5,474 bases of DNA, taken from positions 1 through 5,474 of the forward strand of contig JANQPK010000169.1 of the NCBI GenBank assembly GCA_028289505.1. Direction: 5' to 3'. The notes under the pieces were generated by a model. It was given only the letters and a program-made list of their open reading frames with translations, did no database searches and had not been told where the DNA came from. Source of the DNA: Cyclobacteriaceae bacterium. Lineage in GTDB: Bacteria; Bacteroidota; Bacteroidia; Cytophagales; Cyclobacteriaceae. The first letter of the stretch is position 1. Each line of letters opens with the position of its first letter. Both the position numbers and the translations under genes were made by a program. This document shows positions 1-5,474 of this stretch, piece by piece.

Positions 1-293
1 AGTTTATCTCTGGTCCCCAGGGATACTTTTAGAAATTTGGCAATAGCAGACAGCCCTTCCGGAGTACTTACGGTGCATTTAGCGGGAGGGCTTTCACCAC
101 TTACCAAAGCTTCGGCAAAGGGACGGCAGCCCGGGTATCCACAAGCACCGCAATTGGCATGAGGTAGCATTTCCTCGACCACGTCGATCCTGGGATCTTC
201 GTAAACGTAGAGCTTTTTGTTGGCAATAATTAGCATTAAAGCCAATAGTAAAGTTAGCCCTCCCAGGGTTGCCAATGCTACCAATACCGTCAT
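1..293 (-). CDS. rnfB: RnfB, electron transport complex subunit B (N-terminal 97 residues; C-terminus beyond window)
   Basis: The frame starts at an ATG at 293-291 and is open to the left edge. Residues about 3-24 form one hydrophobic anchor helix. It is followed by a segment ending YEDPRID, then the RnfB-type 4Fe-4S motif: Cys48, Cys51 and Cys56 inside ANCGACGYPGC, plus Cys73 (C-x2-C-x4-C-x16-C). This start and motif spacing are typical of RnfB, the ferredoxin-facing subunit that passes electrons to or from reduced ferredoxin on the cytoplasmic side. The later ferredoxin-like 4Fe-4S repeats of the family would lie outside the window and cannot be checked. The ATG overlaps the FNR-like gene's TGA by one base (TGATG), so translation is probably coupled. 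No Shine-Dalgarno sequence is visible upstream. In canonical C-D-G-E-A-B operons rnfB directly follows rnfA; here two genes intervene. Confidence 0.95.
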   Translation of the reverse strand, partial: MTVLVALATLGGLTLLLALMLIIANKKLYVYEDPRIDVVEEMLPHANCGACGYPGCRPFAEALVSGESPPAKCTVSTPEGLSAIAKFLKVSLGTRDK

Positions 294-1150
294 CAGTATA
301 GAATTTCAGCCCATTTTTTACCTGCAATCAACTCTGCCTTACGGGTAGCCCATTTTTCTTCGGACCCCATTATCGAAGCGAAAGCTTTATCCAGAATATC
401 TCTAATTTTTTCATATCCAGCGACATAGATATGGGTGGCAGATTGAGAAAGCATTTCTAGAATCTCTGTTGCCCGCTGTTCAATAGCTTCATCCAACTCA
501 ATGGGTTCATCCCAGTGCGGTCGTGGGCTCAAGGCATGAAAAGCCTCAAAGGTAGCCTGATCGTAATACTGTGTCAGGTCACCATCCTGGTCGTTCAAGT
601 ACAACAACTCCAGACCGCTACGGGCACCATAGAACAAACGGATCTTACCCTGCCAATCTTTTACATCGTGATAAATGTGCTTTACAAAAGCTCGAAAGGG
701 GGCGATACCGGTCCCCATACCAATTAATATCAGGTTGGCATTTTTATCATCCGGAACTCTGAAAGGCAGTTCGAATGGACCAGTAATAGTGATTTGGTCA
801 CCAACTCGGCGGTCACACAGATAATTGGAACCCACACCAGGATAGCGCTCTCCACTAAACTCATCCACATAGAAACAACGCTTTACCAGCATGGTAATCA
901 TGGTCTTGCCGTTACTGGTATCAGGAAGATCAGCCACACTGTAAAGGCGATGGTGTTTTGTGTTTCCAAACTCTCCTTTAACATCTACCAGTACCCCGAA
1001 ACTTTGATCCACCCGGCATTGAAATTCGGGTTGTTGCACTTCTAGTTGCAGTTCTCGTATCTCGTCAGTTTCTACTGGAGTTAAACGTTCGGATTTTTGA
1101 ACCTTGGCCTTGTATTGCCTATTGATGTCGTATTCGGATATGTGTGCCAT
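293..1150 (-). CDS. Plant-type ferredoxin-NAD(P)H reductase (FNR)-like flavoprotein within the rnf operon
   Basis: This 285-residue soluble protein has the two-domain plant-type FNR layout with no fused 2Fe-2S domain, no signal peptide and no membrane helix. The FAD domain shows RLYS at 68-71, the isoalloxazine/phosphate-binding arginine-serine motif, and GVGSNYLCD at 105-113. The nucleotide domain shows GMGTGIAPFR at 144-153, FYGAR at 173-177 and IYVAGY at 241-246, and the chain ends in an aromatic Tyr285, which in FNRs stacks on the flavin. The expected activity is hydride exchange between NAD(P)H and FAD with one-electron exchange to ferredoxin or a similar carrier. NADH versus NADPH preference cannot be read safely. 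The Cys of plant FNR's CG motif is Ala244 here. GVGSN instead of GVCSN recalls reductases such as BoxA. The gene starts 19 bases after the small Cys protein and overlaps rnfB by one base, so it belongs to the operon. It is not a standard Rnf subunit; it may feed or drain the complex. Confidence 0.88.
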   Translation of the reverse strand: MAHISEYDINRQYKAKVQKSERLTPVETDEIRELQLEVQQPEFQCRVDQSFGVLVDVKGEFGNTKHHRLYSVADLPDTSNGKTMITMLVKRCFYVDEFSGERYPGVGSNYLCDRRVGDQITITGPFELPFRVPDDKNANLILIGMGTGIAPFRAFVKHIYHDVKDWQGKIRLFYGARSGLELLYLNDQDGDLTQYYDQATFEAFHALSPRPHWDEPIELDEAIEQRATEILEMLSQSATHIYVAGYEKIRDILDKAFASIMGSEEKWATRKAELIAGKKWAEILY

Positions 1151-1169
1151 AACAGAATTGATTAATTAG

Positions 1170-1352
1170 TTATTTCTTTTTCTTTTCACAAATTGTAATG
1201 CACCCGCAATTACCGCAAGTACTCCTCTCAGCCAGTGCATCATCATCGGTAAGGTGCTCGGAAAAAGCGCTGGCCCATTGTCGTTGAACAATTACCCAAA
1301 CTACCACTAACGCAGTCATTCCCAAGACACCTATTAAAAAGGATATGATCAT
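1170..1352 (-). CDS. Small Cys-rich membrane protein, NqrM (DUF539)-like, possible Fe-S maturation factor
   Basis: This 60-residue protein has one N-terminal transmembrane helix (about residues 2-23), a short polar linker (QRQW, then an acidic stretch DDD at 36-38), a Cys cluster STCGNCGCITIC with Cys46, 49, 51 and 55 (C-x2-C-x-C-x3-C), and a Lys-rich tail. NqrM of Na+-NQR has the same layout, one helix plus a C-x-C-x3-C motif, and is required to mature the iron centre in NqrD/NqrE. RnfE and RnfA are the homologues of those subunits, and this gene lies just after rnfA, so a role in iron delivery or assembly of the RnfA/E centre is a reasonable inference. The extra Cys sits closer to the motif than in NqrM as I recall it. 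FeoB-associated Cys-rich membrane proteins look similar and cannot be excluded. The ATG at 1352 lacks a good ribosome binding site; the gap to rnfA is 11 bases. Confidence 0.75.
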   Translation of the reverse strand: MIISFLIGVLGMTALVVVWVIVQRQWASAFSEHLTDDDALAERSTCGNCGCITICEKKKK

Positions 1353-1363
1353 AATTTTTTCAT

Positions 1364-1945
1364 TTAGCCGCCTAGTCCTGAAAACCCCATAAAGGTCAGT
1401 GACAAAATACCTGCTATTAACAAAGTTAAGGCAGTACCCTTGACGGTGTTGGGAACTTCAGCAAACTCTAGTTGTTCTCTAAGACCTGCAATCAATACCA
1501 GCCCCAAGGTAAACCCAACACCAGCACCCAACGCATAGACTACACATTCCACAAATCCGTAGCCCTTGCTGGTTTGGAATAGTGCCAAACCCAGTATGGC
1601 GCAATTGGTGGTGATCAGGGGTAAGAAAATACCCAAAGACCGGAATAAAGCCGGACTCATCTTTTTGATAAACATCTCTACTAATTGTACGGTGGATGCA
1701 ATCACTACGATATAGCTGATCAGCTGCAGAAATGGCGCATTGAGCGCTACCAGCAAGGCATGAATGCCGTAAGCACAGATTGAGCTGATCAGCATTACAA
1801 ACATTACCGCTCCCCCCATTTTTGTAGCGGTCTCCATCTTGGCGGACACACCCAAAAATGGGCAAATCCCCAGAAAGTAGGCTAGCACAAAATTGTTAAC
1901 CAGGCTAGCGTTGATAAATATAAACCACAACGATTCTGATTTCAC
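1364..1945 (-). CDS. rnfA: RnfA, membrane subunit of the Rnf complex
   Basis: This 193-residue integral membrane protein has about six hydrophobic helices and no signal peptide. Family hallmarks are NNFVLAYFLGICPFLGVS near residues 17-34, PLITTNCAILGLAL at 109-122, GAGVGF at 140-145 and the GIL..TFMGFSGL end. Cys28 and Cys115 are the conserved pair that, with the matching pair of RnfE, holds an iron-sulfur centre in the middle of the membrane. RnfA and RnfE are inverted-topology homologues, equivalent to NqrE and NqrD, and carry electrons across the bilayer between the cytoplasmic and external flavin sites. Length is normal for the family. The start is a GTG at 1945-1943, overlapping the rnfE stop (GTGA). 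It is supported by a strong Shine-Dalgarno sequence 8 bases upstream and by the alignment of the first helix with known RnfA. Confidence 0.97.
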   Translation of the reverse strand: MKSESLWFIFINASLVNNFVLAYFLGICPFLGVSAKMETATKMGGAVMFVMLISSICAYGIHALLVALNAPFLQLISYIVVIASTVQLVEMFIKKMSPALFRSLGIFLPLITTNCAILGLALFQTSKGYGFVECVVYALGAGVGFTLGLVLIAGLREQLEFAEVPNTVKGTALTLLIAGILSLTFMGFSGLGG

Positions 1946-2550
1946 GAAGTACCCCTCCTTTCATTTATAGCATTGAATATCAATAGCCAAGCTGCCAGGG
2001 TAAAGAATCCACCAGCGGGCAGAATCATTACGATCCAAGACTCAAAATTATCTGGAAATAAAGCCAGTCCGAACAGGGTGCCATTACCCAATATTTCCCG
2101 CACTGCTCCCAGGCAAAACAGGGCAAAAAGAAATCCTGCACCCATACCCAGAGCATCCATCAGGGATTTACCCAGGGTATTCTTAGAGGCGAAAGCCTCA
2201 GCTCTGCTTAAAATCAGGCAGTTAACCACGATCAGTGAGATAAAGGCTCCCAGGCTCTTGTGCAATTCCACGCTGATGGCCTGAATAGCATAATCTGTAA
2301 TGGTAACGAAGGTGGCGATGATCAGGATGTAACAAGCAATCCTTACTTGCTTAGGTATAAAGCTGCGTAAGGCGGATACCAATAAATTTGACATGATCAA
2401 AACGAATGCGGTAGCCAGGCCCATAGCTAATGCATTTTCTGCGGTATTGGAGACTGCCAAAACCGGGCACATCCCCAATACTTGCACAAAAACTGGGTTT
2501 TCTCGCCATAAGCCTTTGATAAATTCATCGGTGGAGGTGGTTGCGCTCAT
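1942..2550 (-). CDS. rnfE: RnfE, membrane subunit of the Rnf complex
   Basis: This 202-residue polytopic membrane protein has about six hydrophobic helices after a polar N-terminus (WRENPVFVQVLGMCPVLAVS at 15-34). Cys28 and Cys111 (VVNCLILSRAEAF) occupy the positions of the conserved membrane Cys pair that joins RnfA in binding the intramembrane iron-sulfur centre. Further family marks are the loop GAVREILGNGTLFG at 148-161 and LPAGGFF at 177-183. The role is transmembrane electron transfer between RnfB/RnfC on the inside and the flavin subunits. The ATG at 2550 overlaps the rnfG stop by four bases (ATGA), and its own TGA overlaps the rnfA GTG. Both overlaps suggest coupled translation. Length and motifs are complete, and nothing suggests damage. 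NqrD is the equivalent subunit in Na+-NQR, but RnfC, RnfB and the gene order identify this as Rnf. Confidence 0.97.
   Translation of the reverse strand: MSATTSTDEFIKGLWRENPVFVQVLGMCPVLAVSNTAENALAMGLATAFVLIMSNLLVSALRSFIPKQVRIACYILIIATFVTITDYAIQAISVELHKSLGAFISLIVVNCLILSRAEAFASKNTLGKSLMDALGMGAGFLFALFCLGAVREILGNGTLFGLALFPDNFESWIVMILPAGGFFTLAAWLLIFNAINERRGTS
1954..1961 (-). promoter_or_regulatory. Strong Shine-Dalgarno sequence for rnfA, inside the rnfE 3' end
   Basis: On the minus strand the sequence reads AAAGGAGG, followed by eight bases (GGTACTTC) and the rnfA GTG. It encodes part of the final ERRGTS of RnfE. It is the only good anti-16S match ahead of any start in the window, and it decides the GTG start of rnfA. 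It may compensate for the weaker GTG codon or raise RnfA output relative to its neighbours. Confidence 0.8.
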
Positions 2551-3245
2551 GGTTGGCTATCTCGATTAAGTTCAAAATTTCCCCTTTGCTGGTAAATTAG
2601 GGGCACCCATTCCATGGTACTGGCACCCAGAATATCGCCGATGGCCCTGGAGGAGATGGTAGCGCCGGTGATGCCATCAACTTCCCAGGGGTGTTGTTTT
2701 TCTCCTTGCTTCACCGGTACCACCTGGTTTTGAAGTTGTTTGAGGTCTTCCGCCAGGGATACATCCAACTGTTCAAAATTGGCCAGAAAATTGGCATCCT
2801 TTTCAATCTTATCGCCCAAGCCGGGGGTTTCTTTGCTCTCCAACACGTGGAAGCCTACTATTGACTGGCTTTGCGGTTGATAACCATATAATATCCGGAG
2901 TATATCCGCATAGCCTTGCCCACTGGCTTCCACCGCTACCCCGGTGAGTTGTCCTTGTTGATCGTAACCGGCATATACTTTGGTCACCGCGGTTTCTTCG
3001 GCTACCATCTCAGTAAATTGCCCACTATTATCTATAAAGAAGGTCCTGGTTTGTGAGGTGCCGGGCAACACTTTGAAAACCGCTTGTGCTAAAGCCTCTG
3101 CCCGCAATCGTTCAATTCTAGGGAGCGTTCCCTGGAATGTCACCACAATTAATAGCGCGCATAGGATGCCAATGCCCACCATAGCAACTAGCATTTTGGT
3201 GCTACTGGTACTGGCATTAGTGGATATGGCTGGTGATTCTGTCAT
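2547..3245 (-). CDS. rnfG: RnfG, covalent-FMN subunit of the Rnf complex
   Basis: This 232-residue protein has a Ser/Thr-rich N-terminus, one anchor helix at about 18-38 and a soluble FMN-binding domain facing the extracytoplasmic side. The motif DGITGAT at 190-196 is the flavinylation site, with Thr196 expected to carry FMN through a phosphoester bond; ESKETPGLGDKI at 136-147 is the second family hallmark. The flavin accepts electrons from the RnfA/E centre and exchanges them with RnfD. Attachment needs the ApbE flavin transferase, which is not encoded here and must be elsewhere. The ATG at 3245 overlaps the rnfD TGA (ATGA), and the stop overlaps the rnfE ATG in the same way. NqrC is the Na+-NQR counterpart. 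The start is well placed for the anchor helix, though only a weak Shine-Dalgarno-like CGGAA precedes it. Confidence 0.97.
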   Translation of the reverse strand: MTESPAISTNASTSSTKMLVAMVGIGILCALLIVVTFQGTLPRIERLRAEALAQAVFKVLPGTSQTRTFFIDNSGQFTEMVAEETAVTKVYAGYDQQGQLTGVAVEASGQGYADILRILYGYQPQSQSIVGFHVLESKETPGLGDKIEKDANFLANFEQLDVSLAEDLKQLQNQVVPVKQGEKQHPWEVDGITGATISSRAIGDILGASTMEWVPLIYQQRGNFELNRDSQP

Positions 3246-4252
3246 GCGGTTCCGTATGCTTTGGGGCGGATTAAATGATCAATATGGTTAGAAAGCGCAT
3301 TTCCGATTAGGATGGCAAACATCACACCTTCTGGCAAGCCACCCCAGAGTCTGATCACCACCACCAGCACCCCAATTACTACCCCGTAGATCAAAACCCC
3401 AAGATTTGTAATAGGAGAACCTACCATATCAGTTGCCATGAACATAGCGCCAAGCATTAATCCTCCTGAAAACAACATGAACATGGGAGTGGGATATACC
3501 ACTGGGTTGATCAGGTGGAATAGGCCACTTAAAATGTAAACTGTACCTAAAATGGCTACAGGGATACGCCAATTCATCATTTTTCGAATGATCAGGTACA
3601 AACCTCCTAAAATGATTAATACCCCACAGGTTTCTCCAGTGGATCCGCTGATTAAACCCAGGGCCAAGTCGGTGGTACCTGTTGAAACTTGTTCAAACTT
3701 CAATGCTGCCAGGGGTGTGGCCCCGGTAATACCATCCACCGTGGGAGACATGAAGGGAAGTGTAAATAGTGATGAGCTTACATGGCTGAATCGACCCTCT
3801 ATAAATGCCGGCGACCAGGTGGTCATGGCCACTGGGAATGCAGCTTGTAGTACTGCTCTACCCACTAAAGCCGGGTTGAATACATTGTAGCCCAACCCTC
3901 CAAAGGTAAACTTGCCTAAGGCAATGGCAATCACACCACCTGCAAATGCCATCCAAAGTGGAAAACTGGGTGGTAGCGTAAGTCCCAATAGCAACCCAGT
4001 AATTACTGCTGACCAATCCGAAACTGTACTTTCCTTGTTCGACCACCTACATAAATAGTGCTCGGTGATCACACATGAAAGTACCGAGATGGCCAATACC
4101 ACTAGTGCATTCAGACCGAAAGCGTATACTGCAAATGCGGCAACCGGGATCATGGCGTATACCACATTGCGCATAATTACTTCGGTGCCTAATCCACGAA
4201 CAACGTGTGGTGAAGTACTGATGCGCAGGGTTTTACTCAGAGCGTTAGGCAC
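3242..4252 (-). CDS. rnfD: RnfD, covalent-FMN membrane subunit of the Rnf complex
   Basis: With a GTG start at 4252-4250 the protein has 336 residues, normal for RnfD. It opens with the family signature RISTSPHVVRG (10-20), continues through many hydrophobic helices, and carries DGITGAT at 173-179, where Thr179 is the expected covalent FMN site. Other conserved marks are GYNVFNPALVGRA at 121-133, FMATDMVGSP at 271-280 and GGLPEGVMFAILIGNA at 304-319. RnfD (NqrB-like) forms part of the ion channel and takes part in transmembrane electron flow. The frame is open to an ATG at 4351, but that would add 33 unconserved residues and overlap the Fe-S-coding end of rnfC by over 100 bases. The first ATG inside the gene would delete the SPH signature. 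GTG 4252, overlapping rnfC by 8 bases, is therefore preferred, though no Shine-Dalgarno sequence supports it; CTG or TTG codons nearby are alternatives. Confidence 0.95.
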   Translation of the reverse strand: MPNALSKTLRISTSPHVVRGLGTEVIMRNVVYAMIPVAAFAVYAFGLNALVVLAISVLSCVITEHYLCRWSNKESTVSDWSAVITGLLLGLTLPPSFPLWMAFAGGVIAIALGKFTFGGLGYNVFNPALVGRAVLQAAFPVAMTTWSPAFIEGRFSHVSSSLFTLPFMSPTVDGITGATPLAALKFEQVSTGTTDLALGLISGSTGETCGVLIILGGLYLIIRKMMNWRIPVAILGTVYILSGLFHLINPVVYPTPMFMLFSGGLMLGAMFMATDMVGSPITNLGVLIYGVVIGVLVVVIRLWGGLPEGVMFAILIGNALSNHIDHLIRPKAYGTA

Positions 4253-5474
4253 TTTGTTTTGCAGCTTTACGTTTTCGAACAATTGACTTGGACAATCGAA
4301 AGTGTTGTACCAAAGGTATGTGCGATGGACATACGTAAGAACAGGACCCACATTCGAAGCAGTCCATCAGGTTGTAGCTTTCTGCCATCAGTTGGTATGC
4401 CTCAAACTTGGCCAGGATTCCCAATCGTGATGGGTTCAGGTGCATGGGACAGGCATCTACGCAAGCTCCACATTTGATACAAGGGTATATTTTTTTTGGC
4501 TGTTGTACCTCCTGGTCTGAAAACACCAGGATACCTGAGGTGCCCTTGACAATAGAAATGTCCATATTGCTTACCGCAACCCCCATCATAGGTCCACCCA
4601 TATACACCTCACTAATTTTCTCGAGGTCGGCCCCTACTTGTTCCAGCACGAAGCGCAAAGGGGTTCCAATGGGGATCAGGTAATTGCCTTTTTTGGCAAC
4701 TCCGGGACCGGTAATGGTGATCACCCGCTCCTGAATACCGCGACCGGCGGGAAGCAATCGGCCTACCTCTGCGGTGGTAGCCACATTGACTACTACCGTT
4801 TTTACTTCAATAGGAAATCCGCCAGAAGGCACTTCACGGTCTAGCAAGGCTTTGATTAACATCTTCTCAGATCCCATGGGATATTTAACTGGTACCACCT
4901 CAACAGTTACCGGCAGATCTTCGGGAATGTGCGCATAAAGATGTTCAGCGGCATCTTGCTTGTTGGCTTCAATCCCTATGATCACCCTGCTTGCTCCAGT
5001 GGCTTTGAGCAGATAGCGGATCCCCATAAAGATATCCTCGGATTGTTCCAACATTACCCGGTGATCGGTGGTAAGAAAAGGTTCACATTCGATACCGTTG
5101 ATAATCAGCACTTCACAGGTCTTATCCTGGGGTATTTTCAATTTCACATGGGTGGGAAAAGCTGCACCCCCCAGTCCTACAATCCCGGCATTCTGAATGC
5201 CCTGCAAGATTTCTTCAGGGGAGGCTTGCTGTAAGTCAATCGGTGTCCCATCCATAATCTCTTGGGTGGAAAAGGGAAAAGCTTCCAGATAGATACCTGT
5301 TGCCATTTTGCCGGTAATGGTAGGTACATTGGCTATTTTCCTCACTATGCCGGAAACCGGTGCATGCATGGGAACGGAAACGAATCCATCTGCCTTTGCT
5401 AATAGCTGCCCTCTCACCACTTCCTGGCCTTCCCTCACTACGATTTTAGGAGGAGCCCCAATATGCTGCACCAT
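4245..5474 (-). CDS. rnfC: RnfC, NADH/FMN and 4Fe-4S subunit of the Rnf complex (N-terminus beyond window)
   Basis: The window holds 409 residues ending at a TAA at 4247-4245. The ATG at the right edge is internal: residues 1-10 (MVQHIGAPPK) match the SQHIGAP stretch that in other RnfC proteins follows roughly 40-50 residues, so the true start lies outside. Numbered from this Met, an HIGAP-hairpin/lipoyl-like domain occupies about 1-50, the nucleotide/FMN loop GLGGAAFPTHVK 100-111, and the second signature NGIECEPFLTTDHR 126-139. Two 4Fe-4S motifs follow: Cys332/335/338 with Cys342, and Cys372/375/378 with Cys382. RnfC is the peripheral cytoplasmic subunit that oxidises or reduces NAD(H) and passes electrons through its clusters to the rest of the complex. 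All expected residues are present, so the NAD site of this Rnf looks intact despite the FNR-like gene downstream. The basic end (KRKAAKQSA) is short compared with the long-tailed proteobacterial RnfC. Confidence 0.97.
   Translation of the reverse strand: MVQHIGAPPKIVVREGQEVVRGQLLAKADGFVSVPMHAPVSGIVRKIANVPTITGKMATGIYLEAFPFSTQEIMDGTPIDLQQASPEEILQGIQNAGIVGLGGAAFPTHVKLKIPQDKTCEVLIINGIECEPFLTTDHRVMLEQSEDIFMGIRYLLKATGASRVIIGIEANKQDAAEHLYAHIPEDLPVTVEVVPVKYPMGSEKMLIKALLDREVPSGGFPIEVKTVVVNVATTAEVGRLLPAGRGIQERVITITGPGVAKKGNYLIPIGTPLRFVLEQVGADLEKISEVYMGGPMMGVAVSNMDISIVKGTSGILVFSDQEVQQPKKIYPCIKCGACVDACPMHLNPSRLGILAKFEAYQLMAESYNLMDCFECGSCSYVCPSHIPLVQHFRLSKSIVRKRKAAKQSA

Noticed and set aside
94..327. 77-residue minus-strand frame overlapping the rnfB start and FNR end
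   Set aside because: It is out of frame with rnfB, which carries an unmistakable 4Fe-4S motif; its own translation has no recognisable feature.
1151..1169. AT-rich 19-base gap before the FNR-like gene as an internal promoter
   Set aside because: The gap is too short to hold a full promoter, and no convincing -35/-10 pair could be placed with confidence in the upstream coding sequence.
1170..1190. T-rich run on the plus strand (A-rich on the minus strand) as a terminator
   Set aside because: It encodes the Lys-rich tail and stop of the small protein, and no GC-rich hairpin precedes it on either strand.
1479..1865. 128-residue minus-strand frame inside rnfA
   Set aside because: It is a shifted frame of rnfA, whose membrane helices and Cys residues match the family throughout.
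1973..3890. Several plus-strand open frames of 100-112 residues antisense to rnfE, rnfG and rnfD
   Set aside because: They mirror conserved genes on the minus strand, show no family motifs and have no plausible ribosome binding sites that I could see.
4253..4351. An ATG at 4351 extending RnfD by 33 residues
   Set aside because: The extra residues are unlike RnfD N-termini and are simply the second frame of the conserved Fe-S-coding end of rnfC; the family signature begins just after GTG 4252.
5460..5474. ATG at the right edge as the true rnfC start
   Set aside because: It falls within the conserved QHIGAP stretch that other RnfC proteins reach only after about 40-50 residues, so the gene is cut by the window edge.
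1..5474. Interpretation as a Na+-NQR (nqr) operon because of the FNR and NqrM-like genes
   Set aside because: RnfC with two 4Fe-4S motifs and RnfB with its own Fe-S motif are present, while NqrA and the ferredoxin domain of NqrF are absent.

Overview
The window is a densely packed piece of one minus-strand operon that encodes an Rnf complex, the membrane-bound ion-translocating ferredoxin:NAD+ oxidoreductase. Read in the direction of transcription (from high to low coordinates), the genes are rnfC (5' end outside the window), rnfD, rnfG, rnfE, rnfA, a 60-residue Cys-rich single-helix membrane protein, a 285-residue plant-type ferredoxin-NAD(P)H reductase (FNR)-like flavoprotein, and the 5' part of rnfB, which runs off the left edge. 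There is no RNA gene, mobile element, repeat array, CRISPR, promoter or terminator that I can support. Almost every base is coding; the only gaps are 11 and 19 nucleotides.

The core genes follow the C-D-G-E-A-B order known from clostridial/acetogen Rnf operons. Here that order is opened between A and B to admit two extra genes. Junctions are tight: C/D, D/G, G/E and E/A overlap by 4-8 bases and FNR/B by 1 base, so the genes should be co-transcribed and probably translationally coupled. All diagnostic residues are intact: two 4Fe-4S motifs and the nucleotide/flavin loop in RnfC, the flavinylation Thr in a GAT motif in both RnfD and RnfG, the paired membrane Cys of RnfA and RnfE, and the first 4Fe-4S motif of RnfB.

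Working model: RnfB and RnfC handle ferredoxin and NAD(H), and electrons cross the membrane through the RnfA/E iron-sulfur site and the covalent FMNs of RnfD and RnfG, coupled to Na+ or H+ movement. The small Cys protein resembles NqrM (DUF539), which in Na+-NQR is needed to mature the iron centre of NqrD/NqrE, the homologues of RnfE/RnfA; sitting directly after rnfA fits that role. The FNR-like protein is not a standard Rnf subunit. It could connect ferredoxin or the complex to a pyridine nucleotide pool, somewhat as the FNR domain of NqrF does in Na+-NQR. This extended operon is the most interesting thing in the window.

The organism is a bacterium of moderate GC. Most starts lack a clear Shine-Dalgarno sequence, rnfA being the exception. 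That would suit Bacteroidota or a relative in the same superphylum, but this is a weak guess; the sequence alone does not settle it.
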